Source of the DNA: Fructilactobacillus cliffordii
GTDB lineage: Bacteria > Bacillota > Bacilli > Lactobacillales > Lactobacillaceae
Length of the DNA: 64,000 nucleotides
Direction: 5' to 3'
NCBI RefSeq assembly: GCF_024029355.1
Contig: NZ_CP097117.1
Location: 1,302,001-1,366,000, forward strand
Positions 1 through 9,382 of this stretch are shown here, one piece after another (position 1 is the stretch's first letter; each line of letters opens with the position of its first letter). Both the position numbers and the translations under genes were made by a program. The notes beneath the pieces were generated by a model. It did not search any database and had not been told where the DNA came from. It saw only the letters and a list, made by a program, of their open reading frames with translations.

Positions 1-1178
1 ACGGTAAATTTGGCGGGTACGGGGGGCAATTTGTCCCGGAAACCCTGATGCAGGAACTGCATGAAATTGAAACCACCTATTTAAAATTACGCGAGGACCC
101 GAAGTTCCAACGGGAATTACACGACTTACTGGATAACTACGCCAACCGGCCGTCGCTGTTGTATCACGCTCAGCACATGAAGGAAAAATTAGGGGGCGCT
201 CAGATTTACTTTAAACGGGAAGATCTGAATCATACTGGAGCACACAAGATTAACAACGTCCTGGGGCAAGCCCTAGTGGCGCGCTACATGGGCAAGCGCA
301 AGCTAATCGCTGAAACCGGAGCCGGTCAGCACGGCGTCGCGACCGCAACGGTAGCCGCTTTACTCGGGATGGATTGTGAAATTTACATGGGGAAAGAAGA
401 CACTGAACGGCAACGCTTGAACGTTTTTCGGATGGAATTGTTGGGTGCTCAGGTCCACGCGGTGACCAACGGGTCGATGGTCCTGAAGGACGCGGTCAAC
501 GCGGCCATGCAGGCTTGGGTTGCTGATGTAACCGATGCATTCTACGTGTTGGGATCCGCGGTGGGTCCCCATCCGTTTCCCATGATGGTTCGAGACTTTC
601 AAAGCGTGATTAGCATTGAAGCCAAACAACAGATTCTGGAAGCCACTGGAAAGCTGCCGGATGCTGTGGTGGCCTGTGTTGGCGGTGGAAGCAACGCGAT
701 CGGGAGTTTTGCCTCCTTTCTGGATGACGAAACGGTCCAATTAATCGGTTGTGAAGCAGCTGGAAAGGGCGTACATACGCAGCAACAAGCGGCCACGATT
801 ACCAACGGAACCGATGGAATTTTTCACGGAATGAAGTCCAAATTTCTGCAAAATCCGGCTGGGCAAATTGATGAGGTGTATTCGATTTCAGCCGGTCTGG
901 ATTATCCGGGGATTGGTCCTGAACATGCGGCGCTATCCCAATCCGGGCGGGCACAGTACGTGCCGATTACGGATGACGAAGCCGTGCAGGCCTTTGAATT
1001 TATTGCCAGGACGGAAGGAATCATCGCGGCGATTGAAAGTTCGCACGCGGTTGCTTACGTGGAAAAATTAGCACCAACGATGCGATCGGACCAGACGATT
1101 ATTTGCACGCTGTCCGGGCGGGGTGACAAGGATGTCGCCGCGATTGCACGCTACAAAGGGGTGAAGATTGATGAGTAA
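1..1178 (+). CDS. trpB: Tryptophan synthase beta chain (5' end cut off)
   Basis: TrpB condenses indole with L-serine to give L-tryptophan, using PLP, in a complex with TrpA. The reading frame is open from base 3, and the residues ahead of the first ATG (base 48) read [15 protein letters not shown], the conserved TrpB N-terminus, so the true start lies outside the window and ATG 48 is internal. The PLP-binding lysine sits in HTGAHKINN (around base 246) and the phosphate-binding glycine loop is GGGSNAIG (around base 690). The end overlaps the trpA start, as is usual in trp operons. Confidence 0.97.
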   Translation, partial: GKFGGYGGQFVPETLMQELHEIETTYLKLREDPKFQRELHDLLDNYANRPSLLYHAQHMKEKLGGAQIYFKREDLNHTGAHKINNVLGQALVARYMGKRKLIAETGAGQHGVATATVAALLGMDCEIYMGKEDTERQRLNVFRMELLGAQVHAVTNGSMVLKDAVNAAMQAWVADVTDAFYVLGSAVGPHPFPMMVRDFQSVISIEAKQQILEATGKLPDAVVACVGGGSNAIGSFASFLDDETVQLIGCEAAGKGVHTQQQAATITNGTDGIFHGMKSKFLQNPAGQIDEVYSISAGLDYPGIGPEHAALSQSGRAQYVPITDDEAVQAFEFIARTEGIIAAIESSHAVAYVEKLAPTMRSDQTIICTLSGRGDKDVAAIARYKGVKIDE

Positions 1179-1944
1179 AGTGGAACAGATTTTTGCGAAC
1201 CACAAGGCGTTTGTTGGGTTTGTTGTGGCCGGAGATCCGAGTCTGGACGCAACCGTGGATAACATTCTGGCACTTGCCGCTGGCGGGGCGGATCTGATCG
1301 AAATTGGGATTCCATTCTCGGACCCGGTTGCAGATGGTCCGGTAATCGCAGCGGCCGATAAGCGCGCGCTGGACCGGCAGGTGACGACGGATGACGTCTT
1401 CGCTGTGATTCGGCGGGTCCGGGAGCAGTCGGACGTGCCACTGGTCTTTTTGACCTACGCCAACTTGGTCTACCAGGTTGGGTATCAGGAATTTTGCCGC
1501 CGGTGTGCGGAATTAAACGTGGCCGGAATGATTATTCCAGACTTACCGTACGAGGAACAGGATGAGTTGCTGGTGGTCACACAGGAATTTGATTTGGATC
1601 TGATTCAACTGGTGGCGCCGACTTCCAAGGCCCGAATTAAAAAGATTGCGCAACGGGCGACCGGCTTTATCTACGTGGTTTCGTCCATGGGAACGACCGG
1701 AACGCGGGATAATTTTCAAACTGATTTACGGGCTGTGACGGATGAGATTCGTCAGTACACGGATACGCCCGTTGCAATTGGCTTTGGGATTCATACCCCA
1801 GAACAGGCTTACGCGATGAGTCAAGTGGCCGACGGGGTGATTGTCGGGAGTCAAATCGTGGAATTGATTGATAAAGCCGGTGAGCAAGCGCCGGCGCAAT
1901 TAACTGCCTACGTGCGGGAAATGAAACGAGCGATTACTGAATAA
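1171..1944 (+). CDS. trpA: Tryptophan synthase alpha chain
   Basis: TrpA cleaves indole-3-glycerol phosphate to indole and glyceraldehyde 3-phosphate and passes indole to TrpB. The protein is 257 aa, the normal length. The catalytic pair is visible as Glu44 in [12 protein letters not shown] and Asp55 in PVADGP, and the phosphate loop as [12 protein letters not shown] near the C-terminus. I chose ATG 1171 instead of the TTG three bases earlier because the AAGGGG ribosome site at 1157-1162 is then well spaced. It overlaps the trpB stop by 8 bases, so translation is probably coupled. It is the last gene of the trp operon, since a terminator follows. Confidence 0.97.
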   Translation: MSKVEQIFANHKAFVGFVVAGDPSLDATVDNILALAAGGADLIEIGIPFSDPVADGPVIAAADKRALDRQVTTDDVFAVIRRVREQSDVPLVFLTYANLVYQVGYQEFCRRCAELNVAGMIIPDLPYEEQDELLVVTQEFDLDLIQLVAPTSKARIKKIAQRATGFIYVVSSMGTTGTRDNFQTDLRAVTDEIRQYTDTPVAIGFGIHTPEQAYAMSQVADGVIVGSQIVELIDKAGEQAPAQLTAYVREMKRAITE

Positions 1945-1947
1945 ACG

Positions 1948-1984
1948 AAAAAAGTCGAGAAGCACCAAGCTCCTCGACTTTTTA
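1948..1984. terminator. Bidirectional terminator between trpA and the cystathionine enzyme
   Basis: A hairpin with arms AAGTCGAGAAGC / GCTCCTCGACTT (one mismatch) around ACCAA has A-run and T-run flanks. It can end trpA on the plus strand and the convergent PLP enzyme gene on the minus strand. Confidence 0.85.
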
Positions 1985-1993
1985 TTTTATTTT

Positions 1994-3136
1994 TTAATCA
2001 TCCAAACTACGCAACGCCGTTTGTAAATCCTCAATCAAATCCGCTTGATCTTCAATTCCAACCGACAGTCGAATCAGATTGTCTTGAATTCCATCCTTAA
2101 TCCGTTCCTCACGCGGAATGGCACCGTGCGTCATGATGGCGGGCACTTCAATCAAGCTATCCACGCCACCGAGACTTTCAGCCAGAGTAATTAAGTGCAG
2201 GTGGTCAATGAACTGTTTAGGTTCGTACGCTGGTTTGAGTTCAAACGACAACATGGCACCAAAGCCGCGCATTTGCCGCTTGGCAGTCGCATAGCCCGGA
2301 TTGTTGGGATCACCAGGGTAGTAAAGCTTGCTAATGTGGTCATCCTGACTAAGGAATTGGAAAATCGCCTGGGTGTTTTCCTCGTGAATTCGCATCCGCG
2401 CCCCCAGCGTCTTAATCCCTCGTTGTAACAGCCATGCTTCTTCCGGGGCTAGGACGCTCCCAATGGAATTTTGCAAGAAGCCGATTCGTTCCGTTAACTG
2501 GTCATCATTGGTTACCGCAATCCCGGCAATCAAATCACTGTGACCACCGAGGTACTTTGTCCCAGAAGCCACCACGATGTCAGCGCCTAGCGTCAACGGT
2601 TGTTGGTTGTAAGGCGTCGCAAAGGTATTGTCTACGATGGTGTAAGCCCCATGTTGCTTGGCAATTTTACTTAATGCTGCTAAATCAGAAACCCGGAGGA
2701 GGGGATTAGTCGGCGTTTCGAGATACAGGGCCTTGGTATTGTCCTGAAAGGCGGTTTGGACCGCCTCTAAATCAGTGGTGTCTACGGTTGAAAATTCCAA
2801 GCCAAAGCGTTTCATCACCTGGTTGATGAGACGGAAAGTTCCTCCATAGATATCATTGCCCACAATGATATGGTCACCGGCGGAAAATAACGACAGGACG
2901 GCATGAATGGCAGCCGAACCGGAACTAAAGGCAAAGCCCGCAGTTCCGACCTCTAAGTCAGCCATTAAATCTTCCAAAGCCTGGCGGGTCGGATTCCCCG
3001 TCCGCGAGTATTCCCAGTCGGGATGACCGAGTTCCTTTTGGTGAAAGGTGCTGGCCCGGTAGATGGGCATTGAAACCGCACCCGTAGTGGGATCTTCGCT
3101 GATGCCACCGTGCAATAACTTGGTATCAAATTTCAT
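1994..3136 (-). CDS. Cystathionine gamma-synthase/lyase family PLP enzyme
   Basis: This is a 380-aa member of the Cys/Met metabolism PLP enzyme family, which makes or breaks cystathionine in transsulfuration. Visible family residues are YSRTGNPT (Tyr43, Arg45, cofactor phosphate from the partner subunit), Tyr97 in NDIYGGT, Asp169 in VDNTF, and the Schiff-base Lys194 in SGTKYLGGHSD. The sequence alone does not settle whether it is a gamma-synthase, gamma-lyase or beta-lyase; lactobacillar homologues are often called cystathionine beta- or gamma-lyase. It stands alone, transcribed from its own consensus promoter. Confidence 0.88.
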   Translation of the reverse strand: MKFDTKLLHGGISEDPTTGAVSMPIYRASTFHQKELGHPDWEYSRTGNPTRQALEDLMADLEVGTAGFAFSSGSAAIHAVLSLFSAGDHIIVGNDIYGGTFRLINQVMKRFGLEFSTVDTTDLEAVQTAFQDNTKALYLETPTNPLLRVSDLAALSKIAKQHGAYTIVDNTFATPYNQQPLTLGADIVVASGTKYLGGHSDLIAGIAVTNDDQLTERIGFLQNSIGSVLAPEEAWLLQRGIKTLGARMRIHEENTQAIFQFLSQDDHISKLYYPGDPNNPGYATAKRQMRGFGAMLSFELKPAYEPKQFIDHLHLITLAESLGGVDSLIEVPAIMTHGAIPREERIKDGIQDNLIRLSVGIEDQADLIEDLQTALRSLDD

Positions 3137-3205
3137 GATAAACTCCTTTAGTAAGTTGCAAATTAATTAGGACGCTAGTTAGCTAGGTGATTCTTATTAT
3201 TAGTA

Positions 3206-3234
3206 AGTATAGATATCCTAATTACGGGTGTCAA
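3206..3234 (-). promoter_or_regulatory. Promoter of the cystathionine enzyme gene
   Basis: On the minus strand TTGACA (3229-3234) is followed after 17 bases by TATACT (3206-3211). The leader to the start codon is about 60 bases and shows no T-box or other riboswitch that I recognise. Confidence 0.75.
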
Positions 3235-3248
3235 TTATGAAGGCAAGC

Positions 3249-3283
3249 AAAAAGACCCATCCTTACATGGATAGGCCTTTTCA
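3249..3283 (-). terminator. Terminator after gluconokinase
   Basis: The minus strand reads GGCCTATCC-ATGTAA-GGATGGGTC followed by TTTTT, just downstream of the gluconokinase stop codon. Confidence 0.8.
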
Positions 3284-3287
3284 TTAA

Positions 3288-4844
3288 TTATTTTTGCTCA
3301 TCGTCTTGTTCGTTTTCACTTTGCCGTTGGAACGTAGCAATGTTCTTGTATTCGGGTTTCAGGGCCCGACTTAAGCGAATGTAAATTGGAATTAATTCCC
3401 GGTAAGCCTTGTAGTTTTCGGGGTTCGGTTTGTGCGTGTTGGTAACCCCGACAAACTTCTCCACGTCGTACAAGCTATCAATCATCTTGAAGCTGTACAT
3501 TCCTAATACAGCGGCACCCAAGGCCGTTCCTTCTACACTTTCGGGGATGTTAACGTCTTGTTCAAAGACATCAGCTAACATTTGGCGCCAAAGTTCGGAA
3601 CGGGCGAAACCACCGGTGGCCTGAATCTTAGTTGGTTCACCCACCACTTCGGAAAGGGCCAGCATTACGGTGTACAGGTTGTAAACGATTCCTTCCAGAG
3701 CAGCCCGAATCATGTTCGCCCTCGTGTGTTGCCGGGTTAATCCGAAGAAGGTTCCCCGGGCATCGGCATCCCAGATAGGAGCTCGTTCTCCCCCTAGGAA
3801 TGGCAGGAAGATTAAGCCGTCTGAACCAGCGGGAACGGACGAAGCAATGTTAGTCAGTAAGTCGTAGGCATCAACGTGCATTTCTTCGGCCGTTACTTTT
3901 TCGGGTAAGCAGATTTGGTCCCGAATCCAGCGGAAGACGATTCCACCGTTGTTAACTGGTCCGCCGATGACCCACATGTCCTTGGCTAGGTAGTAACAGA
4001 AGACCCGAGCCTTCGGATCAATCCGTGGTTTGTCACTGACAATCCGCACGGCCCCAGAAGTTCCGATTGTAACGGCAACGACACCGGGTTTAATGGCATC
4101 AACCCCGAGGTTCGCCAATGGACCATCAGAAGCACCGATTACGAACGGAATGTCTTTGTCGATTCCAATCATATTAGCGTAGCGTTCGTTCATGCCTTGG
4201 AATTGGTAGGTGGTGTCGACTAATTCAGGTAACTGGTCACGCGTTACCCCGGCAACGGACATGGCTTGGTCGTCCCAGTCCATGTTAAAAATGTTGAAGA
4301 GGGCCGTGGCGTTTGCGATGGAGTAGTCTTCTTTTAATGTGCCGAAGAATTTGTAGTTCACGTACTCTTTGATTCCCACAAAGTAGCGGGTCTTTTTGTA
4401 GATTTCTGGTCGTTCGTTGCGAATCCACATGATCTTGGTTAACGGCGTCATTGGATGGACTGGAACTCCCGTCTTTTTGTACAGTTCCATCCCGATGCCG
4501 TTGTTTTTGAGTTCATCGGCATAGTTAACGGCCCGGTTATCGGCCCACGTGATGGCCCGCGTTAGTGGTTTGTGGTTTTCGTCCAGACAAATCAAACTGT
4601 GCATGGCACAAGAGTACGAAACTCCTTTAAGTTCGCCGGGTTTCAAATCGGCTTTTTCAATTACCTTGGATAGCCCAGAGATGATGGCACTAAAAATTTC
4701 CTCTGGATCCTCTTCGGCCATATCCGGTGTATCTTGATACAAGTTGTACAAGTCGTTGGAGTAGCCGCGGACCTTTCCTGCTTCGTCATAGAGCACCGTT
4801 TTGGTACTGGTGGTTCCAATGTCAAGCCCAATTACGTATTCCAT
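3288..4844 (-). CDS. gntK: Gluconokinase (FGGY family)
   Basis: A 518-aa FGGY sugar kinase. The N-terminal ATP-binding motif GLDIGTTSTKTVLYD is at residues 6-20 and the C-terminal half carries the second ATP-domain motif QATGGFARSELW. Length and overall sequence resemble lactobacillar gluconokinases, which phosphorylate gluconate to 6-phosphogluconate for the pentose phosphate/phosphoketolase route; xylulokinase is the main alternative. A gluconate permease gene lies about 20 kb away (24465), which supports gluconate. It is monocistronic, with its own promoter and operator-like repeats. Confidence 0.85.
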   Translation of the reverse strand: MEYVIGLDIGTTSTKTVLYDEAGKVRGYSNDLYNLYQDTPDMAEEDPEEIFSAIISGLSKVIEKADLKPGELKGVSYSCAMHSLICLDENHKPLTRAITWADNRAVNYADELKNNGIGMELYKKTGVPVHPMTPLTKIMWIRNERPEIYKKTRYFVGIKEYVNYKFFGTLKEDYSIANATALFNIFNMDWDDQAMSVAGVTRDQLPELVDTTYQFQGMNERYANMIGIDKDIPFVIGASDGPLANLGVDAIKPGVVAVTIGTSGAVRIVSDKPRIDPKARVFCYYLAKDMWVIGGPVNNGGIVFRWIRDQICLPEKVTAEEMHVDAYDLLTNIASSVPAGSDGLIFLPFLGGERAPIWDADARGTFFGLTRQHTRANMIRAALEGIVYNLYTVMLALSEVVGEPTKIQATGGFARSELWRQMLADVFEQDVNIPESVEGTALGAAVLGMYSFKMIDSLYDVEKFVGVTNTHKPNPENYKAYRELIPIYIRLSRALKPEYKNIATFQRQSENEQDDEQK

Positions 4845-4868
4845 AATAATTCCCCTTAATTGCGAATT

Positions 4869-4885
4869 TTAGCTGGGTCAGCTAA
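4869..4885. promoter_or_regulatory. Inverted repeat in the gluconokinase leader
   Basis: A perfect 7-bp inverted repeat, TTAGCTG-GGT-CAGCTAA, lies about 25 bases into the predicted transcript. It could be an operator for a dedicated regulator or a small RNA hairpin. Confidence 0.45.
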
Positions 4886-4901
4886 CTTTTATTTAATCTA
4901 T

Positions 4902-4942
4902 TGTAACGCTTACATTATATGGGAAATTGGGGAGCACTTCAA
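4902..4942 (-). promoter_or_regulatory. Gluconokinase promoter with overlapping operator
   Basis: On the minus strand TTGAAG (4937-4942), a 17-base spacer and TATAAT (4914-4919) form a near-consensus promoter. A perfect inverted repeat TGTAA-CGC-TTACA (4902-4914) touches the -10 box and covers the start point. It resembles a LacI-family site and half of a CcpA cre site, so repression is likely. Confidence 0.7.
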
Positions 4943-5010
4943 GCGAGAGCATGCCAATCATGGTAAGATAAGGGTACCAAAAACGAAGTAAATGGGGATG
5001 GAGAAACACA

Positions 5011-5790
5011 GTGAAGCGAACCGATTATCATCGCAGTCAGCAAAATAAGCACCGACTGGTAATTCTTGGCATCGTGGCCGTGCTCCTGATAGCCGGAGGA
5101 CTCGTTTTCAACCTGGTTCTCAATCGTCATCAACGCCAGCAGGCCTTTTTACGCAACTACCCGGTGCGCGGGGTTATGTTAGACCAGACGGATGAGTACG
5201 CCGACTTTAACCAATTGCAAACGAACGGGATGAAGTACGTCTACATCCGTGCCACCCAGGGAGCCACGTTTACTGATGATGACTTTAACGATAATTACAC
5301 CCGTAGCATTGGTTCGGGGCTGAAGGTTGGGGTCTATCATCAGTATAGTTTTAGTAGCTCGATTCCGGACCAGGAACAGAACCTGAAACGAACGTTGGGC
5401 AATAACATCGGTGACCTGCCGATTATGATTAACGTGTCCTATTATAACGACTATAACGCGGAAAATGTGGATCAAAAGCGCCTGAAACGACGGTTGCAAG
5501 AACTGGTTGCCTGGACGGCGCGTTATTCCAACCGTCCGGTCCTCATTAAGACTAGTTTTGCGAACTACCGCGCGCTGCGTGACCTGCCGGACACGGAATT
5601 TATGCTGCCGCGGACCCAAACCGGTAAAAACGTGACCTTTGCCAGTTTAACCAAGCAGAATCAGCTTTATAATAACGGTAAGGGGAGTGATTTTCGGATG
5701 ACGGCCTTTCACGGGAGTAAGGTACAATGGAATCAGTACCTGCAAGTGTTAAAACAAAATGAAAGCAGAAAGAGTGATTTAAATGATTAA
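5011..5790 (+). CDS. Membrane-anchored GH25 lysozyme-like protein, probably inactive
   Basis: A 259-aa protein with an N-terminal membrane segment (about residues 18-38) and an extracellular domain that follows the GH25 muramidase pattern: GVMLDQTDEYADF, YVYIRATQG, then GLKVGVYHQYSF. Known GH25 enzymes need a DxE pair on the next strand and a Glu in the ATEG motif region. Here the strand reads PIMINVSYY and ATEG is ATQG, so the acid residues are replaced. The family match is therefore clear but catalysis is doubtful. It starts with GTG behind a GGATGGAG ribosome site and overlaps the next gene by 8 bases. Confidence 0.7.
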   Translation: MKRTDYHRSQQNKHRLVILGIVAVLLIAGGLVFNLVLNRHQRQQAFLRNYPVRGVMLDQTDEYADFNQLQTNGMKYVYIRATQGATFTDDDFNDNYTRSIGSGLKVGVYHQYSFSSSIPDQEQNLKRTLGNNIGDLPIMINVSYYNDYNAENVDQKRLKRRLQELVAWTARYSNRPVLIKTSFANYRALRDLPDTEFMLPRTQTGKNVTFASLTKQNQLYNNGKGSDFRMTAFHGSKVQWNQYLQVLKQNESRKSDLND

Positions 5791-6787
5791 ACTAGGAACG
5801 ATTGGAACCAACTGGATTACGGAACGTATGATTGAAGCGGCCCATGCCACCGGTGACTACCTGTTAACGGCCGTTTACTCCCGCCACGAAGCTAGTGGTG
5901 AAAAGATTGCCAACGGGCATGGGGATGTAACGATTTATACTGACCTAGACCGATTCTTGTCAGCAGATGATGTGGACGTGATTTACATTGCTTCGCCAAA
6001 CGTCTTGCACCATTCTCAAATTATCCAAGCAATTCAACACGATAAGAATGTGATTGTGGAAAAGCCAGCGGTTTTAACCCAATACCAGTTCCAAAACATT
6101 TTGGATGAGTTAGCATTGCATCCACAAGCTCACTTTTTTGAAGCCGCTCGTAACGTTCACATGCCGGCCTTTCAGGTGGTGGCTGACTATCTCAACGATG
6201 TTGATGGAATTGACGGGGCTGACTTTACCTTTAGCCAGTACTCATCTCGTTACGACAAGGTCTTAAATGGAGAAACGCCCAACGTCTTTAATCCGCAATT
6301 CGGGGGTGGCGCGTTAGCGGACCTCGGAGTGTACCCAGTTTATGATGCCGTTGGTTTGTTTGGGGTACCCGAACGGCTGGCTTACTACCCAACCATGATT
6401 TCTACCGGTGTGGATGGGAAAGGAACCGCAGTCTTAAACTACGGGGATTTCGATGTCACGTTGAACTTCAGTAAAATCTCGGCCTCGACCCATAATTCTG
6501 AAATTTATCACGGCCGCGAAATCATCACGTTTGATAGCGCAGGGGAAGTAACGGAAGCCTCCATCATTCGCGAAAACCAACGCCAGATTCTGAGTCCCTT
6601 GTACGGTAAAAACCCAATGATTCCGGAAATGAGTGACTTTGCCCGGGTCTTGAATGATCCTGACAATGAACAGAACCAAGCGGACTACCACCGCTGGTTA
6701 GAACAAATGCAAAATGTGAACCTGGTATTGAGCCGCCTGGCCAACTTTGCTGGAATCGAATACCCCACTAAACTGGAGGAAGATTAA
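5783..6787 (+). CDS. Gfo/Idh/MocA-family NAD(P)-dependent oxidoreductase
   Basis: A 334-aa protein with an N-terminal Rossmann fold (KLGTIGTNWITERMIEAA) and the family signature VIVEKPAVLTQ, where the Lys of EKP contacts cofactor and substrate. The C-terminal alpha/beta domain includes GGGALADLGVYPV. Such enzymes oxidise or reduce sugars, inositols or similar polyols, but the substrate cannot be read from the sequence. It is translationally coupled to the GH25-like gene upstream and lies 2 bases from the helicase gene downstream. Confidence 0.85.
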   Translation: MIKLGTIGTNWITERMIEAAHATGDYLLTAVYSRHEASGEKIANGHGDVTIYTDLDRFLSADDVDVIYIASPNVLHHSQIIQAIQHDKNVIVEKPAVLTQYQFQNILDELALHPQAHFFEAARNVHMPAFQVVADYLNDVDGIDGADFTFSQYSSRYDKVLNGETPNVFNPQFGGGALADLGVYPVYDAVGLFGVPERLAYYPTMISTGVDGKGTAVLNYGDFDVTLNFSKISASTHNSEIYHGREIITFDSAGEVTEASIIRENQRQILSPLYGKNPMIPEMSDFARVLNDPDNEQNQADYHRWLEQMQNVNLVLSRLANFAGIEYPTKLEED

Positions 6788-6789
6788 TC

Positions 6790-8076
6790 GTGTTAGAACA
6801 ATTTGCCACTCGCTTTAACCAACTAGGCTATGCTGCCCCCACGGCAATTCAGAAGGCCGTCTACGAACCGATGATTGACGGCGGAACTGACATCGTAGGG
6901 CTTTCGCCAACCGGTTCTGGGAAAACGGTCGCCTTTTTAATGCCCATTTTGGCGAACCTGATTCCCGGCGAAGGGACCCAAGCCATCGTGTTAGAACCTT
7001 CCCAAGAGCTTTCCATGCAGGTGACCAACGTCATTCGGGATTGGGGTGCACCGTTTCATGCCAAGGTGTTGCCCATCATTGGGGGTGCGAACGTCAAGCG
7101 CCAACAGGAAAAACTGAAAAAACGGCCCGAAATCATTGTGGGGACCCCCGGACGAGTGTTGAGTCTCTTGCAAGACCATAAGCTGAAGGTGCAGGGGATT
7201 GAAACCGTGGTTGTGGATGAAGCGGATGACTTACTCCAGGATGATTCCTTAGAAAAAGTCCGCCAAATCATTGCCACGGTGCCTCGGGATGCCCAGGTGG
7301 CCTACTTTTCGGCGACCGATAGTGAGATTCTGCACCACCTCGACGAGGAGATGGGAAAACCGGCTGACATCATTGACATGCGCGCTCAGGACCAAAGTCG
7401 GGGCGAAGTGCGCCACGGCCAATTTCAAGTCTCGCGGGGAAAACGGAATGACGTCTTAAACCGGCTCACCAAGCTACCAAACTTCAAGGCGTTGGTCTTT
7501 TTCAACCAAACCACGGAGTTGAACCGGGCCGCTAACTTCTTTAAGCACCAGGGTTATTCGCCAGCAGAAAAGCTGAGTGGAACGGAAAACAAACTCCAAC
7601 GGGAACGGGCGCTCAAGGCTTTTCGCAAGGGACAGATTAAGCTCTTGCTAACGACCGACGTGGCGGCTCGAGGCTTAGACATTCCGAAGCTACCGGCGGT
7701 GATTAACTATGACCTGCCGGCTGACGCCACGACTTACGTGCACCGGGTCGGGCGGACCGGTCGGATGGGGGAACCAGGCCTCGTCATTAACTTTGGGGAT
7801 GATCACGATCTCCGGGACCTAAAGAATCTCTTAAAGGAAACGGAGTACGACCTCCAACCGATTTACTACTATCGTGGCAAGTTGGTGGACCATGTCGATG
7901 TACCGGCGGTTACGTCGGTCAAACCAGAAAAAACAACGGCAATGTCCAGAGCAGAACGACAACCGTCTTCCCAACCCACGATGACCGAGCGTCCCGTGTC
8001 AAATCCGTCCAAGCAACGCAAGCGGAAGAAAAATCGCCTACGAGACCGGAAAAACAAGGGGAAACCGCGTCGGTAA
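6790..8076 (+). CDS. DEAD-box ATP-dependent RNA helicase
   Basis: A 428-aa DEAD-box helicase. Visible motifs in order: Q-motif region (GYAAPTAIQKAV), motif I PTGSGKT, PGR in GTPGRVLS, motif II VDEAD, motif III SAT, motif V region TTDVAARGLD, and motif VI HRVGRTGRMG. A basic, low-complexity tail rich in Lys/Arg ends the protein (from about residue 385), as in RNA-remodelling CshA/CshB-type helicases. It starts with GTG behind GGAGG. Likely role: RNA unwinding in ribosome assembly or mRNA decay. Confidence 0.93.
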   Translation: MLEQFATRFNQLGYAAPTAIQKAVYEPMIDGGTDIVGLSPTGSGKTVAFLMPILANLIPGEGTQAIVLEPSQELSMQVTNVIRDWGAPFHAKVLPIIGGANVKRQQEKLKKRPEIIVGTPGRVLSLLQDHKLKVQGIETVVVDEADDLLQDDSLEKVRQIIATVPRDAQVAYFSATDSEILHHLDEEMGKPADIIDMRAQDQSRGEVRHGQFQVSRGKRNDVLNRLTKLPNFKALVFFNQTTELNRAANFFKHQGYSPAEKLSGTENKLQRERALKAFRKGQIKLLLTTDVAARGLDIPKLPAVINYDLPADATTYVHRVGRTGRMGEPGLVINFGDDHDLRDLKNLLKETEYDLQPIYYYRGKLVDHVDVPAVTSVKPEKTTAMSRAERQPSSQPTMTERPVSNPSKQRKRKKNRLRDRKNKGKPRR

Positions 8077-8126
8077 TCACCTTTACGAAACTAAATTTTC
8101 ATGAGAAAATAATCAGGAAGTCAATT

Positions 8127-8199
8127 GGCCCCATAGCACAACTGGATAGGGCATCCGCCTCCTAAGCGGCAGATCTCAGTTCGAGTCTGAGTGGGGTCA
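8127..8199 (+). tRNA. tRNA-Arg (CCT)
   Basis: A 73-nt cloverleaf with acceptor GGCCCCA/TGGGGTC, anticodon CCT at 8161-8163 in loop CTCCTAA, T-loop TTCGAGT and discriminator A. It reads the rare codon AGG. CCA is not encoded. Confidence 0.95.
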
Positions 8200-8233
8200 T
8201 TCAGCATCCTGCTTTTCATGGGATAATCTAACT

Positions 8234-8269
8234 AAAAAACACGAAACTCAGCTGAGTTTCGTGTTTTTT
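8234..8269. terminator. Perfect bidirectional terminator
   Basis: A perfect 18-bp palindrome from AAAAAACACGAAACTCAG to its complement ends tRNA-Arg transcription on the plus strand and the hydroxyacid dehydrogenase on the minus strand. Confidence 0.92.
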
Positions 8270-8276
8270 GCTTGCA

Positions 8277-9209
8277 CTAGTGAACCGGCCACTGTGGTTG
8301 TTCACCTTCAGCGACGCGAATGATTTCTTTAACGGCATCAGTAGCCATTCGATCGTTACATTCGACGGTGTTGGCAGCAATGTGTGGCGTCATTAAAACG
8401 TTATCGAGTTGATATAACGGACTAGTTAGTGGCAGTGGTTCCTCGTCAAAAACGTCAAGAGCAGCTCCACTAATGCTACCGGTTTGGAGCGCCGTAATTA
8501 AATCAGGCGTGTTGACAATTGCTCCCCGCGAAAAGTTAATTAAGACGGCGGAATCCTTCATCAGGTTGAATTCGCGCGCGGCAATTGAGTGCTTGGTTGC
8601 TGGTAAGACCGGCATGTGAAGCGTCACTACGTCCGCTTCTTGTAGCAAGGTGTCACGATCGACCACGGTTCCGTATGTCGCTTTCGTGGCGTGGGGCGAA
8701 CTGACCAAAATCCGCATGTCCAGGGCACTCATTTTCTTTTCAACCATTTTACCGATTCGGCCGTAACCGATGATCCCCAGGGTTTTACCAGCGAGGTCGA
8801 AGCCGACGTGGCTACGCGCTTCAGCCCAATGACCCGCCCGCATTTCGTTAGTAGCGGGAACCAGGTGTTTAGACAACGCTAGAATTGAGGCCATCGTGGT
8901 TTCGGCGACCGTGCTGGCGTTAGCAAGTGGCGTGATGGTAACGAAGATTCCATGCTTGTTTAAGTACGGAACGTCGAGGTTGTTATAACCGACTCCATAA
9001 CGTGCCAGGATCTTGAGGTTCGGCATATGGGTAATCGTGTCGTTCGGGAAGGGAGCGGTGTAGAGAATCACTCCAAAGGCATCCGAAGCTAATTTAAGTA
9101 AGGTACTCGTCTTTTGGTCGGGTAGTTCAACAATTGTAAAGCCGTGCTCCTTTAAGAGCTTTTTTCCTGCGGGTTCTAAGTTTTTTGGAATCGCAATTTT
9201 TTTCGGCAT
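8277..9209 (-). CDS. D-isomer 2-hydroxyacid dehydrogenase (PGDH-like)
   Basis: A 310-aa NAD-dependent D-2-hydroxyacid dehydrogenase. The cofactor motif is GIIGYGRIG, and the catalytic Arg, Glu and His are visible in NFSRGAIVN, DVFDEEPLP and MTPHIAANT. The order and length suit phosphoglycerate-dehydrogenase-like or glyoxylate/hydroxypyruvate-type enzymes without a regulatory ACT domain, so a role in serine synthesis is only one possibility. It is monocistronic, convergent with tRNA-Arg. Confidence 0.85.
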   Translation of the reverse strand: MPKKIAIPKNLEPAGKKLLKEHGFTIVELPDQKTSTLLKLASDAFGVILYTAPFPNDTITHMPNLKILARYGVGYNNLDVPYLNKHGIFVTITPLANASTVAETTMASILALSKHLVPATNEMRAGHWAEARSHVGFDLAGKTLGIIGYGRIGKMVEKKMSALDMRILVSSPHATKATYGTVVDRDTLLQEADVVTLHMPVLPATKHSIAAREFNLMKDSAVLINFSRGAIVNTPDLITALQTGSISGAALDVFDEEPLPLTSPLYQLDNVLMTPHIAANTVECNDRMATDAVKEIIRVAEGEQPQWPVH

Positions 9210-9382
9210 GATGATCCTTCTTTCACGAAATTTAAAGTAGTTTAACAGTTCTATTTTACAAGAGAAGTCATAAGAACGGAACGAAGCTGCTTAACTCTTT
9301 TTTAAACACCGTTACGATAAACTTTGCACCGGAAATCAGCAACTGGTGCTATACTAAATAAATATAAAATAGAATAGAGAGG

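Noticed and set aside
4902..4914. True CcpA cre site at the gntK promoter
   Set aside because: The repeat is one base too short for the cre consensus; recorded as a LacI-type or degenerate cre site only.
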